The notes below the pieces were generated by a model, which did not search any database, was not told the origin of the DNA, and worked only from the letters and a program-made list of their open reading frames with translations. This document shows positions 56,201 to 64,000 of a DNA stretch of 64,000 nt, piece by piece. The position numbers were made by a program, and so were the translations under genes. The first letter of the stretch is position 1. Each line of letters opens with the position of its first letter. This DNA is from G963556115 sp963675945 (lineage in GTDB: Bacteria > Planctomycetota > SZUA-567), in NCBI GenBank assembly GCA_963675945.1, contig OY780932.1, positions 124,001-188,000 on the forward strand, read 5' to 3'.

Positions 56201-59200
56201 CCTGTGAATCAACCAGCAGATTCTGCGAACCATTATTATAACCACCCGAACTGGTCACCATAGTATACGACCAGATCGGATTATCATCCGCCGCCGACTG
56301 ATAATAAAAATAAGTTTCGCCGGCGATCTCAAGTGAGAACCCGTTATAAATATTAGTATCCGCCCCGGTATGACTGAGCATAGTATCAGCTTTCAAGACA
56401 ATGGAATACCCCATGCCATAGGTTATGGTATTCCCGTCAAGCTCAACTCCCAGCGCCTCGCTGACCGTAGCATCATCAATAGTCAGAGTATCAGAGTTAT
56501 TCCCGGTAAGCACTATCTGTTCCAGCATTCCCGCCCCTAGAGCCGCCGAGATATTGAGCAGTTCCTTGGTCTTGGCCGTATCGGCATAGATCACCTGATC
56601 ACTTACCACAAAATTCTGGCCAGCAGAACTGCTGTTACGAATCTCCACAATCTCGGTCGTAAGTCCAATATTGGAGAAGGTATTCCCGGTCAACGCCACC
56701 GCGTCAGATAAACGAAGTACCAGCGTATCAGTATCACCAGTACCTGCAATGTTGCTGTCGCCCTGCGCGCCACCAAAGACATTGAGCGTATACGCTGCGT
56801 TATCAACAATAATCGTATCATCGCCTCCGCCCGCATAGATTGAGGTGGTATTATTGATATCATGCACGGTAAAGGTCTCCGCCGCAGCGGTAAGCGCCAA
56901 GGTAGCAGTATCGACATCCTTATACTTGAGGGTGCTGCTTCCTGCGCCGGTAAGCGTAGTCTGCCCATTATCCGTACTATCATAATCAAGATTGCTCTGC
57001 AAGCTGCTGCCTGTCTGCAGCTTGACCTCCAGCTCATCGGCAGCACCACCATTGCCGTCAAATGAAATTGCATGATTGATCAACGTTTCTATAATAAGCT
57101 TATCATTCCCCGAACTCCCGGTGATCACCGTATCCAGAGCAACGCCCTTTACCGTAAGTTTATTATCAAGCGCCGCCGAATTATTCCCCCCGCCGAGATT
57201 GATATTGAAATTATCAATAGAACCGGCAAGGTTCATGGATAAAGTACCGCCAAATTCGCTATTAGTCACCTTGAGCACATCACTCAAGAGCAGCAGTTCG
57301 ACCGTCGCCGACAGGTTATCTCCATTATTAGAATCCGTGATATTGAGGGTATCAATCCCGGAGTCACTACCGACATCAATCACCGCCTCACCATACCCGG
57401 CAGTGATCGTATCGCCGCCCTCTTCACCGTATATCTCAAATCCTGTCGCCCCCGTAGCGGTAATATTATCCGCTCCCGCTCCGGCATGTACGACGACATT
57501 GCTATTTGTCTCCAGATTACTCAGAGTAACCGTATCATTCCCGGCTCCCAGCTCTACCTCAATATCACTGGACTTCGAAATATTGACCTCATTTGCACCG
57601 CCAGCGTCGTCAATAGTTACATCACTGCTTATCCCCAGCGTTATCTTGTCCGCGGTAGCACTGGTACTCAGCACAACCGCCTCCGCCTGCTTGATATCGA
57701 TCTCATCCATATCCGCGCCACCGCCGATATTTATCTCCAGGCGCAGCAACTTATCTGTATCATCAACCCCACCGTCGGCATTGACGTTCTTCAGCGTTGT
57801 TTTTCCGCTTCCGGTAGTAATCTTCCCGTCTTTTACGCTGTCATTGAGAATAAGCAGCGTACTCCCTGCGAGCAGATCCACAGTAAAATCAGCAACGTCA
57901 TCCAACGTCAGATTATCCGTACCCGCCCCACCGGTAAGTTCAAAATCACTACTGTCAGTAACCGTGAGGGTATTCGTCCCGCCACCGGAGTTCACTACAA
58001 AGTCACTCGAGTTCTCAATAGTTATTATATCATCGCTACTGGTAGTCTCATTCTCATCTTCACCCCTGACCTCAAAGCCGCTGGAGTTCTTGACCGTAAG
58101 CGTATCGCTACCGTCCCCACCGCTTACCATGAAATCCTCACCACTCTTGCCGATAACGTTCTCTACTGTAATCGTATCGTTACCCGCACCGCCATCCACC
58201 TTACCCACTGCCAGATGATCCGAGACTTTGGTATTACCATCACTGGTTATAGTTATCGTATCATTACCGCCCTCAGCATAAATATTCAGATAATCCGTCG
58301 CGACATCACTCTTGGTAACACCGATAATATACTTGTCATTAGGCGCCCACGTTCTGTCAACCTTGACCACATCGACCGCAGAATCACCACTACCTTCTCT
58401 CTGGGTATAAGCATTGATAGTATCGTCCGCTTCCGTTCCGATCACATTGAGTACCGCTCCGCCCAGAGAGTACGAGTCATAATCCAGCCCCAGAGCCAAG
58501 AGTTCCAGATCTGTTCCCGAGTAATCATAAACATCAATGGTATCACCACCGCCATTGACCCCAAGCAGCACCTCTTCAATGCCATCCATGGTCAGAGTCT
58601 GCGTACTGGCATTAGGCGCATCCCACGTAGGCGTAAGTCCTACCACCAGGTTGCCATTGCTCGCTTTAACCTCTACGTCTTCTGGTTTCTGAATCGTATT
58701 CCTGCCTGAGCGCTGCGTGCTACCGGCTATCGTGACTTTGTCATAATCCTTATTCGCGCCGTCGTCACTACCGGTATCATTGATGATATCACTACCATCC
58801 CCATAGCTCCAGTAATACTCATCCCCCTTATACTCACCATTTACTAGGTCAGTCGTATCGTCGTCGTTATCTGAATCCTCAGTATCCACTACCAGCTCAT
58901 ACCCACCGTACCCTCCATCAAGGATATCAGCCCCTTCCCCACCTTCAATCTGGTCATACCCCTCTTCCCCAAATATTGTATCCGCCCCTTTACGTCCATA
59001 GATACGGTCATTCCCTTTGCCACCATAGATCGCGTCATCACCATCGCCGCCTATCAGCGTATCTTGCCCATCATTACCCAGAATTCGAGCCGCGCCCATT
59101 CCGGTATAACTGAGGATATCATCCTCACCACCTCCAGCAAGTTCAACCCCAAGCTGCGCCACATGGTTTCCCTTACCGCGCACCTGGATCTTATCGTCTC

Positions 59201-62200
59201 CACCCCCACAGTCGGCGACAATCTTCTTAACTCCCGCCACCTCCTGGGTACCACCGTTAAAGCTGATCGAGACCGTCTCACCCTTCCCAGCATCAACATC
59301 CCCGTAAGTTCCGTCCGCCTGAGTAAAGCCGAGCACAGTGATAATATACTTCTCATCGGTAATACTCTCCGACCCGGTTCCTTCCTTATTCGAGTACCGA
59401 CGATTAGAGGCTTTCTCACCAACATATAGCTCCAGAACACCGTCACTCCCTTCCTGCATACCCGCCAGCACCGGCTCTTGATAATTGGTACCCGCGATAA
59501 TATTATAGGCAGAATCCGGCGAACTCAACGACGCCTCAAAGATAGTCACCTCAAACAAGGTCATAGACCAGTCAATAACCGTAAAGCTGAATATTCCCAG
59601 ATCCATCCCGATATCTACAAAGATAGTCGCGCTGAAGGTCGCATTGACACTGAGTTCAAACATATTCTTGACTCGACCCATCTCAGCGAGTTCATCGAGA
59701 TGCACATGATAATCATAGTCCCAGTTTTCCTGATCCGTGTCATACTTATACAGTGTCCCCGCTTCTAAGTTGGGATCCCGCCACTGATAATACGGGAGTT
59801 TATTCGGCATATCATTCAGATCCACCCCGAACGCCAGAGTCAAGCCACCGAGTACACCCGCTCTAACCGTAATCGGCCCAAGATCAGGTATACCGACAGA
59901 GAGACCGAGCTCAATTCCCAGCGAGACAACAAATTCCTTACCGTCTTCATCCTCTGCTTCATCATAATGATCATCAAAGTAGAACCCGTCGAGCAGGATG
60001 TCTCCCGCATTATCCAGGACACTGTTGCGGAGTGAGGTTAGATTATCTCCTTCCACGGTATTCCAATCCAGCATCCTCAAGAAATTATTCATCCCGTAAA
60101 GATCAAACCCTGCTCCAACATTGAACTCTACCTTAAAGGACGGCTTGATAATTAGCGACAGATCAGCCACACCTACGCTGAGAATCGGAATAGTCACCTC
60201 GACCTCAACCCCAACCTCCAGCTCCAGATCCAGGCTGAACAGGGTCGCCGAGGTATCCCCGGCAAAGAGCCCCATGATATATTCATCAGTCGAGGTAAAG
60301 AGAGGCGTGGCAAAATCATAATCAAAGCTTGCTGAAGCGCTGGTAACTGACGACGAAGATTTTTTCTTCCCCTCCTCCCGCGCCGCACTGAGTGCCGTCG
60401 TGGGTGTACCCGGCTTATCATTATTAATATCGAAGGATGTCTCCTTCAATTTCTTTTTGTAGGAGTATACCCCGATATTCAGATCTCCGACATTCTCCAA
60501 ATTCTGATCTTCCGGCATACTCCCGGTATTGAGTAGATAGATAAACTCCAATGCACTCTCAGCTACTACCAAAGCCCCATATGCCTTTGAATTATCCTTG
60601 AGCGCATAGATACTCGCTATGGCCTGCAGAAAATCCATAGTTGACAGCGAACCCATACCGGCAAGTTTAGTAAGGTCAGACAGTCCCGGCATCTCCCCTA
60701 GTAGCAATTCAACAGCCGGCATAATCGGATCAAAGAGTGTACCGATCTGGTCAACAAAGGAATCAACCATATTCCCCCAGAACATCCCCGCGTCCAGCAG
60801 AGTCGGAGAAAACAACACCTCAAACCCCTGAAAGCTCCCGGCATCCTCATAGCTAAGAGTATCGGACGCCTCAAAGGTCTTATCTTTTATCACGGCAAGA
60901 TCGGCCGCCGTCTCGCCGGCATAGAGGAAGATCGCAGTCTCAATCTGCAACTCAGGGAAGAATGAAAAATCACTGAGCGCGTCAGTCAACCAGTTTGCAG
61001 CCAACCCCAACTCCGGTGCCCACTCGTCAAGTTCCGGTATCAACGCCATCTTGGCATAGAGGTAGATGTCTACATCTTCATTATACAGCTCGGTATACGC
61101 TATCTCCTTGAACTCTTCATTGCTGACAGCAGTCGCCTCCGTAAAGCTCTTATTCTCTGAATCATAGGTAACACTGTATTTCTCCAGCCCCGCTGCCTGA
61201 ACCGAGGTTACTATATTTCCATCCGCATGTGATTCAGAACCGACATCATCATCCGCAAAGAAGTCAGACACCAACTCAGAGTCAGATTTATTATCTGGGT
61301 TATGATTTTTGATCAGATCATACAGTTCTTCAACTGTATTTACCGCCTTCCCGTCGATAGTTAGATCATTATCTGTTCCAACCTCGCCGGCAAAACTAAC
61401 ATTGTCCTTTTCATAGATAAGCGCGGTCATCCCGCCGATCTGGCCGATAGCTGAAAAATCATCATTGAGTACCGCGGTATATTCAAGCGAGAAAGCCCCG
61501 CCGACGCCATTGGCATCTGCCGTTTTAGGGAGTATAGAGAAGAGGGTATCATACTTACTGTACGCTGTAGCCTCAGCGAGAGTAGCTACCTCGGTTACAT
61601 TACAGTCTGCGTCAATTGCCAGATATTTATTGGTCGAAGTGTTTTTAAGATATGAAGTTGAGTCGATAACATACTCACCATTACCTGCCAGATCGGTATA
61701 AATTGCATTGCCGTTTAGATCTGTGACCAGTGAGTTATCAACGTCAACCTTCTGCTTGAAGAGAATATTTCCATTTTTATCATTTATCGTATACTGCCCA
61801 GCAATATTGTCCGGTCCGCCCGCATCTGCCTGATCAACATAGAACTTATCCGGGGTATCCTGCGAAATAACCTGCTCAATGCTGAAGGCATACGACAAGG
61901 TCATAGTAATATCGACATCCACCATATCTTCGACACTGCGGCCATCATTATAATTACTTATCATAGTGATGAGTTTGAATCTATCATCATTGATATCAAA
62001 CGCAGCGTCAAATTTTGTACTGTAGGTAAAACTGAAGTCGAGCTGAAAGAGCAGCGCATCGCTATACTCATCCCCACTCACCGCTATCTGCACCTCATAA
62101 TTCTTCCCGAGGGCAGCGTTTCTCACCGTGTTTATCGCATTGATCTCATCCTTAAAACCCTGGATGGTCAATTCACCATCGGTCAGATTGAAAGAATATA

Positions 62201-62507
62201 AAGAAGTACCGATATCAGAGACAAAATCCTTGACCCTCTGCTCACCCGCAAGGCTGTCATTGACCAGGATAAGCTCCTGCGTAAAGACATTATGTTCAAG
62301 GTAATAATCGAGATTTTCAAGATAAGTCGTAGAACTTAGAGCATTGAGTGCAGCCAGATCCGCATCAAGCATAACCCGGGGTTCAAGCTGCTCAAAGACA
62401 AACTTTGAACTATCTGTCTTCTCTGAAGTAACAGAATCGCTCTCATACGCCTGCAAGCTAGCCTTTTTAGCGTGAAACAACTCAGCAAAGCCGTCAAAAA
62501 TTCCCAT
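47205..62507 (-). CDS. Giant LEPR-XLL surface protein with RTX-like, beta-helix, propeller and PKD regions
   Basis: The 5,100-residue frame starts with the LEPR-XLL motif (FEQLEPRVMLDAD, residues 38-50). Residues 50-1,100 are a mixed region of unknown fold. About 1,140-1,205 hold RTX-like calcium repeats (GGDGDDAIYGGKGNDRIYG), and 1,270-1,900 are further GND/GAG-rich repeats. About 2,090-2,900 hold a GLUG-like beta-helix (FTGEFKGNGHTISGFKL). About 2,980-3,250 resemble a lactonase-type beta-propeller (GKYLLASAEYNGATRVFAYS). PKD-type repeats with VDWGDG cores run from about 3,500 to the end. No Sec signal is visible. AGGTGGG precedes ATG 62507. It is probably exported to or beyond the cell surface as an adhesin-like protein. 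Confidence 0.9.
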   Translation of the reverse strand: MGIFDGFAELFHAKKASLQAYESDSVTSEKTDSSKFVFEQLEPRVMLDADLAALNALSSTTYLENLDYYLEHNVFTQELILVNDSLAGEQRVKDFVSDIGTSLYSFNLTDGELTIQGFKDEINAINTVRNAALGKNYEVQIAVSGDEYSDALLFQLDFSFTYSTKFDAAFDINDDRFKLITMISNYNDGRSVEDMVDVDITMTLSYAFSIEQVISQDTPDKFYVDQADAGGPDNIAGQYTINDKNGNILFKQKVDVDNSLVTDLNGNAIYTDLAGNGEYVIDSTSYLKNTSTNKYLAIDADCNVTEVATLAEATAYSKYDTLFSILPKTADANGVGGAFSLEYTAVLNDDFSAIGQIGGMTALIYEKDNVSFAGEVGTDNDLTIDGKAVNTVEELYDLIKNHNPDNKSDSELVSDFFADDDVGSESHADGNIVTSVQAAGLEKYSVTYDSENKSFTEATAVSNEEFKEIAYTELYNEDVDIYLYAKMALIPELDEWAPELGLAANWLTDALSDFSFFPELQIETAIFLYAGETAADLAVIKDKTFEASDTLSYEDAGSFQGFEVLFSPTLLDAGMFWGNMVDSFVDQIGTLFDPIMPAVELLLGEMPGLSDLTKLAGMGSLSTMDFLQAIASIYALKDNSKAYGALVVAESALEFIYLLNTGSMPEDQNLENVGDLNIGVYSYKKKLKETSFDINNDKPGTPTTALSAAREEGKKKSSSSVTSASASFDYDFATPLFTSTDEYIMGLFAGDTSATLFSLDLELEVGVEVEVTIPILSVGVADLSLIIKPSFKVEFNVGAGFDLYGMNNFLRMLDWNTVEGDNLTSLRNSVLDNAGDILLDGFYFDDHYDEAEDEDGKEFVVSLGIELGLSVGIPDLGPITVRAGVLGGLTLAFGVDLNDMPNKLPYYQWRDPNLEAGTLYKYDTDQENWDYDYHVHLDELAEMGRVKNMFELSVNATFSATIFVDIGMDLGIFSFTVIDWSMTLFEVTIFEASLSSPDSAYNIIAGTNYQEPVLAGMQEGSDGVLELYVGEKASNRRYSNKEGTGSESITDEKYIITVLGFTQADGTYGDVDAGKGETVSISFNGGTQEVAGVKKIVADCGGGDDKIQVRGKGNHVAQLGVELAGGGEDDILSYTGMGAARILGNDGQDTLIGGDGDDAIYGGKGNDRIYGRKGADTIFGEEGYDQIEGGEGADILDGGYGGYELVVDTEDSDNDDDTTDLVNGEYKGDEYYWSYGDGSDIINDTGSDDGANKDYDKVTIAGSTQRSGRNTIQKPEDVEVKASNGNLVVGLTPTWDAPNASTQTLTMDGIEEVLLGVNGGGDTIDVYDYSGTDLELLALGLDYDSYSLGGAVLNVIGTEADDTINAYTQREGSGDSAVDVVKVDRTWAPNDKYIIGVTKSDVATDYLNIYAEGGNDTITITSDGNTKVSDHLAVGKVDGGAGNDTITVENVIGKSGEDFMVSGGDGSDTLTVKNSSGFEVRGEDENETTSSDDIITIENSSDFVVNSGGGTNTLTVTDSSDFELTGGAGTDNLTLDDVADFTVDLLAGSTLLILNDSVKDGKITTGSGKTTLKNVNADGGVDDTDKLLRLEINIGGGADMDEIDIKQAEAVVLSTSATADKITLGISSDVTIDDAGGANEVNISKSSDIEVELGAGNDTVTLSNLETNSNVVVHAGAGADNITATGATGFEIYGEEGGDTITAGYGEAVIDVGSDSGIDTLNITDSNNGDNLSATVELLLLSDVLKVTNSEFGGTLSMNLAGSIDNFNINLGGGNNSAALDNKLTVKGVALDTVITGSSGNDKLIIETLINHAISFDGNGGAADELEVKLQTGSSLQSNLDYDSTDNGQTTLTGAGSSTLKYKDVDTATLALTAAAETFTVHDINNTTSIYAGGGDDTIIVDNAAYTLNVFGGAQGDSNIAGTGDTDTLVLRLSDAVALTGNTFSNIGLTTEIVEIRNSSSAGQNFVVSDQVIYADTAKTKELLNISAALGAGMLEQIVLTGNNSDTLTIDDATVSEALGVELDGNTITYGMGYSIVLKADTMLSHTGADTNIYNGFSLEIAGETYFYYQSAADDNPIWSYTMVTSSGGYNNGSQNLLVDSQVISYKAVDTSTQSLTLYDRDMDGYFEIDSKETMYALLRCKTAAAMALKYELTTDVDLSSYVGKLSAIGSECSTSFTGEFKGNGHTISGFKLTSASADGGLFAELNGAAVVENLELAGFEITLTGTDKAAGAVAARITGGTVTIKNITISGDTEILSAAGTAAGIVGSIELLTSNCTVNIQDCEVVRADIYGSKSAGIVGVVTAKKASRVTITHCKVEGLKYTATNQTRGGIVDVFTLGVGNSSFASEMGYLTIDQCLIKDSEVLAGGWYAADVLSGVMQFINSTVEGSSNVSPYSASLEEGGVFNSMFIVSGSFIISNCNIKSYVVEYGLGKRITTGSSARVTIQKCSVDATNNSTIKAGLCEFIDTDSGFFAVKVNSIKVMFGTNSTAPSVSGLFGSVTAVVLTSLYNRRIFEISDIYIDGDLSGDFSTSIGRGGKGLITDLTVQGYVTVNLNNIEVDCSGMNESVTFGLIHRLSYASGDAIVNLTNAYVHGTIGYCGGIGKLVEPSGPCSYARLNVDNVKIEISGASGSDGTSDAFGELYGFSSSITTNANSLAFSAVTTNITTTKSKVNVVGFVGDMKLDHITSECTITLCDFYVNDSISKGDYSAVVGGDWSVKRGARIYFHSSYISGISAYALTKSLVVYDFIDANRKPSFIFFYNSVVDVTTRTQYDGSNPGVYACNTLSSSATHVGLAFTHLDYKLHWADGVLIDRPYWTKVHADSPNVSGTIVTINDDAQGGDIGLRNLYCRGSAHTTNGTSYNLPQINTYITNGNYSNNGILHENDSGFFDYLTYYDIDNGDGTYRILTRSDCGAESTTTKTLSKNKVVQSTQTSTAFKNLSTVGYDETVLSIVFGNYAVAEDPGMSGSLRLVTAATTTANITYVYGMTSTGKGIIWYKRNSSDGLLDKDSMSSLTLEAGYTLKTLEVDGSGKYLLASAEYNGATRVFAYSISQTDGSLTRIDGGSVDGAVSASVNNGGVTYMATTTGGIYKVSGNATAWSVSTDLAVSSAAELGRVNSLKLSADNNYLYAVYSDADTVCVYKIESDGTLTIKSTLREGMNKARGLDGVTDVVEKGDYLIACGSTNDTLAVFEYNADRTSFEFVQRLRNGSGISNMDNPVALEATATGVRVFCQGATQATVVELVVDLNPAEPEELWNLAYSGLDKISLSMGAGDNDIILNDVAVDNIEITTLGGSDYITIESALSRNNYTVNTGAGNDWIGIMNAQSEADLNINTGAGNDTVNAVMLGGVSNIITGSGDDSVLINNVLGGSTITVSTGTGNDTINIDKVFAGSDSNNKTKLTVDAGEGNDSIEVKVIEANTEVKLMGNSGDDTISLYAGGIAQNALVSVYGNTMADSNNNLGDDTLEYYGTPSNAPGLPAGTIAAFSDSSVLTYNAIDHIELSGAALLASLEILEIGGITEGGSFTLSGANSSIPDGATAKYEWDLNNDGIYDNIASTDDEWTVDWATLVSLGIVDNGLYTIKMRVTANGYSSVASANLKIQNKKRKLQASGAASVVEDTEYTLTLDKNSISEPGADTLTKWVVDWGDGSVITYAIDPNEVGDISYLKHIYEIVGNYTITVQAYDEDGAAEAATKTLTVTADPSEHIKVVNSTNERVDEGDTYTLQLVSERAQGGAGIWKVSWGDGESSVYSSLDTTEQIALTHVYMDGSAAGTDYTITVELLDSEGSFSKTHTVTVDNVAPTVTLSGAATAAEGSEYRLTIAAPTDAGADTVSKYIIDWGDGLGPKEISVSHAGQDYIAKYVYADAGSTGVVYTIKVSLVDEDGTYTDVATKSVTVTNVAPVITFDQAGDSTTVAEGSIVRITGFSSADPGADTITDWIVDWGDGNVESYTAAYINSLTTGLEHYYADAGSYSVTVAGWDEDYTEATALESAAYTVTVTRVADDTTSSTEEEVEDPLWDEPELALADAVDSVVEDGNYALTLSNYSYDLPSDITIDEILINWGDGNVETLTSTQFMSLKNNESVVLYHKYADDGNMNISVVFKDKEVAKGALNSTTVIEAGDPETASGLVLHNGDPYYNGDRMVTNFGVIFSPGMITRDVAGVETQFYQEIVLENGVYKVKEYSVVETETAYNNSATLTVAVTDVPPEFSLSGKSSVMQGSEYSLKLSEVIDVSGDELTQYVVDWGDGSSTVVNSASITSGAVGDGRTLTHIYSAEGAKQITITSAVSDGITFTSSLANTLSINVEDAPMSIVVSGESKVYELCDYTLTLGTITDPADLSRTVVPEKWIVNWGDGTTKEIVNSANATTKELTHAYAGSLGFVYGVTVEFVVDGNTYTSSKVLNVTVKNAPPVVTQTAVVSTINEGSKFTADYTFEDSGMDTYWTVKVDYGDGSGSKEFPITEKSFSLEHTYADDGSYEVVVSVVDERGAESESLTTTVTVSNVAPTATLSGAATVAEGSEYTLTVGEAVDPGADTVSSYTVDWGDGLTTIKTADELSALGWKLTHTYADNATTREIKLSLVDEDGTFSEVATKEITVSNVAPTATLTGADTIAEGSEYTLTVGEAVDPGADTVSSYTVDWGDGLTTIKTADELSALGWKLTHTYADNAATREIKLSLVDEDGTFSEVATKEITVSNVAPTSTLSGAATVAEGSEYTLTVGEAVDPGADTVSSYTVDWGDGLTTIKTADELSALGWKLTHTYADNATTREIKLSLVDEDGTFSEVATKEITVSNVAPTATLTGAATIAEGSEYTLTVGEAVDPGADTVNSYTVDWGDGETTIKTAEELSALGWKLTHTYADNAATREIKLSLVDEDGTFSEVATKEITVSNVAPTSTLSGAATVAEGSEYTLTVGEAVDPGADTVSSYTVDWGDGLTTIKTAEELSALGWKLTHTYADNAARTIKLSLVDEDGTFSEVATKEIIVSNVAPTATLSGAATVAEGSEYTLTVGEAVDPGADTVESYTVNWGDGLTTIKTAEELSALGWKLTHTYADNATTREIKLNLVDEDGTFSEVATKEITVSNVAPTATLSGIDSTE
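47248..48990 (-). repeat. Six near-identical 291-bp PKD repeats
   Basis: Six tandem units of 97 residues (one of 96) are almost identical at DNA level. Each contains EGSEYTLTVGEAVDPGADTV, a WGDG core and KLTHTYADNA. The span of 1,743 bp equals five 291-bp units plus one 288-bp unit. The other PKD units of the protein are far more diverged, so this block was amplified or homogenised recently. Confidence 0.92.
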
Positions 62508-62653
62508 ATTCCCACCTATAAGTTATCAATAATAAACAAACATACATGTATTTTTTAGTAGTATACCACAAAAAAAAACCCAAGCAAACACAAAATACGC
62601 GTTTGAAGTAAACAAAATTATCACGTCTGCAATAATACAATGCGGCTATTTTC

Positions 62654-64000
62654 TTATAATCCTTCCCCGCTGAAAGCCAGGGACTCAGACAACGCATAAT
62701 CCTGTTTACATACCATCTGCCGCTGCGTCTTTAGAAATCTCCCAGATTTATGCTGAGCCAGTTTGAATACAGCTTTAGCACAGGTCGCATCAAAAAGAAC
62801 TTTGAACGGGGTTATACGCATCAGTAACCGCACAGGCAAGAATGGCAAGAGTACGAAATTTTGCAAAAACATCCATAATCCTGTATTCTTAACTTCACCA
62901 GAAGTACCCTCTCCCAGAACAGTTACCATAATATTTGTTAGTAACGGGCAGAATACCTGCACAAGCTCATCCTCCCAGCTCAAGATAATCCTGACACTCC
63001 CTCTATCCCCCTGCCGCGAACACCTGCCGTAAAGCTGCCGGTCTACTCTTTGGCTCCCATGCATGTCGGTTGCAATTACATGTAGACCGCCTCTTTCTTC
63101 TACCCCGGGTTCGAGTTTGATGTCTGTTCCTCTGCCAGCCATATTCGTAGCGATGGTTATAGCTCCAGCCCGGCCCGCCTCTCTGACAATATCAGACTCC
63201 TCATAATGGTTCACCGCATTGAGTACCTTGCAGTCTAGCCCCGCCTCTTTAAAACTAGCTCCAAGGTGTTCGCTGTCTTTTACATGCCTAGTCCCTACGA
63301 GTACGGGTCTACCCTGCCTATGCACCTCCTCTGCATCCCGCAACACCGCCTCCCACTTCTCTTTCTTGGTAGCACATACCTGTAGTGGCAGGAAGATCCT
63401 TCTACACACCCTCCGAGGCGGTACCGGTACCACCTGGAGCCGATACTCCTGCCAGATCTCTGAACGAGCTTCCCGCGCCGTCCCGGTCATGCCGCTGATA
63501 CCTTCATACAGTCTGAAAAAGCGCTGAAAACTTATCCGCGAACAGGTCTCCTTAGGCGCAGTCACCTCGAGCCCTTCCTTAGCCTCGACCGCCTGCTGTA
63601 CACCTCCCCGCCAGCTATGATCACGCATCAGCCTGCCTGTAGAGTTGTCGACCAGAACTACCTTGCCGTCATCAATAATATAATCATGATCCAACTTATA
63701 AAAGTGCTTTGCCTGCAATGCCTGAATAACCAGATCTTCCAGCATCCTCCCCATTATGCCAGCCACATCCTTGGTTTTCAGGGTATGCTGAAGCTGTTTG
63801 AGCAGGACAACACTCTTATACTGCATATCCAGCCGATAATCCGTCTCCGGCTCCAGAGACGCCGCAAATTTACTACACTCAGAGTATACCTCCGCCGCTA
63901 TCATCCCCTCCACTTCTTTACTGATTATCATCGGCGTAACCGCCCGATCGATAAGAACCGAATCCGCTTCATCCACCACTGCCCGCACCAATCCCCGTTG
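62654..64000 (-). CDS. SecA-like ATPase, C-terminal part (partial at window edge)
   Basis: The frame is open to the right edge and encodes 449 residues of a SecA-type DEAD helicase motor. Seen are the Walker B region VVDEADSVLIDRAVTPMIIS, the NTGRLMRDHSWRGGVQQAVEAKE stretch, FFRLYEGISGMTGTA, and the second motor motifs TIATNMAGRGTDIKL and RQLYGRCSRQGDRGS. It ends with a hydrophobic segment (LWMFLQNFVLLPFLPVRLLM) and lacks the usual wing and C-terminal zinc domains. It therefore belongs to the short SecA-like group found next to LEPR-XLL giants, not the housekeeping translocase. It lies 147 bp upstream of the giant gene and probably assists its export. Confidence 0.88.
   Translation of the reverse strand, partial: QRGLVRAVVDEADSVLIDRAVTPMIISKEVEGMIAAEVYSECSKFAASLEPETDYRLDMQYKSVVLLKQLQHTLKTKDVAGIMGRMLEDLVIQALQAKHFYKLDHDYIIDDGKVVLVDNSTGRLMRDHSWRGGVQQAVEAKEGLEVTAPKETCSRISFQRFFRLYEGISGMTGTAREARSEIWQEYRLQVVPVPPRRVCRRIFLPLQVCATKKEKWEAVLRDAEEVHRQGRPVLVGTRHVKDSEHLGASFKEAGLDCKVLNAVNHYEESDIVREAGRAGAITIATNMAGRGTDIKLEPGVEERGGLHVIATDMHGSQRVDRQLYGRCSRQGDRGSVRIILSWEDELVQVFCPLLTNIMVTVLGEGTSGEVKNTGLWMFLQNFVLLPFLPVRLLMRITPFKVLFDATCAKAVFKLAQHKSGRFLKTQRQMVCKQDYALSESLAFSGEGL

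Noticed and set aside
57076..58709. Long plus-strand frames (380 and 407 residues)
   Set aside because: They are antisense to Gly/Asp/Thr-rich repeats of the giant protein, whose codon bias creates open frames on the other strand.
1..64000. tRNA, rRNA or replication origin
   Set aside because: I found no cloverleaf, rRNA core sequence or DnaA-box cluster anywhere in the window; a covariance-model search would be needed for small RNAs.

Overview
The window is a bacterial chromosomal segment with a genome-remodelling flavour: several decayed insertion sequences, two carbohydrate-catabolism loci, an unusual multi-operon conflict or signalling-type locus, and the first part of a giant surface-protein locus. 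The giant protein carries an N-terminal LEPR-XLL motif (LEPRVML) and lies beside a SecA-like ATPase. That pairing is known from Planctomycetes, Lentisphaerae, Verrucomicrobia and some gammaproteobacteria. A PVC-group bacterium (Lentisphaerae- or Verrucomicrobia-like) is my best guess, but no rRNA or other marker is present to confirm it. The left 15 kb look clearly more AT-rich than the right 40 kb.

Region 1 (1-16.0 kb): A low-GC catabolic block is bracketed by two IS481-type copies in opposite orientation. It holds an Old Yellow Enzyme gene, degenerate IS3 and IS5 elements, and a minus-strand operon for a TRAP transporter (DctP, DctQ, DctM), a class I aldolase, a zinc alcohol dehydrogenase, an FGGY kinase and a D-2-hydroxyacid dehydrogenase. 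A divergent RpiR-type regulator faces it. The logic is uptake, oxidation, phosphorylation, aldol cleavage and reduction of a 2-oxoacid; the substrate is unknown. IS256, IS481 and IS1595 pieces and a small cyclophilin-fold protein follow.

Region 2 (16.0-27.6 kb): A myo-inositol catabolism cluster contains a sugar ABC transporter (binding protein, double ATPase, permease), iolG and a hydroxypyruvate isomerase-like TIM barrel, then iolE and iolD. A ROK regulator has four 13-bp iterons in its shared upstream region. A LacI regulator has a perfect 26-bp palindrome in front of it. iolB, iolC and iolJ are not in the window.

Region 3 (28.9-45.7 kb) is the most interesting part. I read it as one multi-operon system. 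Three operons share a 31-bp element, TGTCATTATTC-N13-GTTATTA, found four times with exact spacing and always oriented toward the genes it precedes. A divergent sigma-like protein lies in the middle and has an ordinary sigma-70 promoter of its own. Operon A encodes a coiled-coil protein, a Cys-rich zinc-ribbon-like protein, a vWA-like protein whose MIDAS motif appears circularly permuted, an ADP-ribosyltransferase-like protein and a NYN (PIN-like) nuclease-fold protein. Operon B encodes an unknown 389-residue protein and a 2,475-residue membrane-anchored Sel1-repeat protein. Operon C encodes a protein made of eight 12-residue repeats separated by Gly-Gly, an E2 (UBC)-like protein and a JAB-protease/E1 fusion. 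It therefore combines ubiquitin-like conjugation enzymes, ART, vWA, NYN and Sel1 scaffold parts. I know of no described system with this composition.

Region 4 (45.7-64.0 kb): A surface protein of about 5,580 residues (LEPR-XLL, RTX-like and GLUG-like beta-helix regions, a beta-propeller and about 18 PKD-type repeats) is interrupted by one frameshift near its C terminus. Upstream of it is a SecA-like ATPase cut by the window edge.
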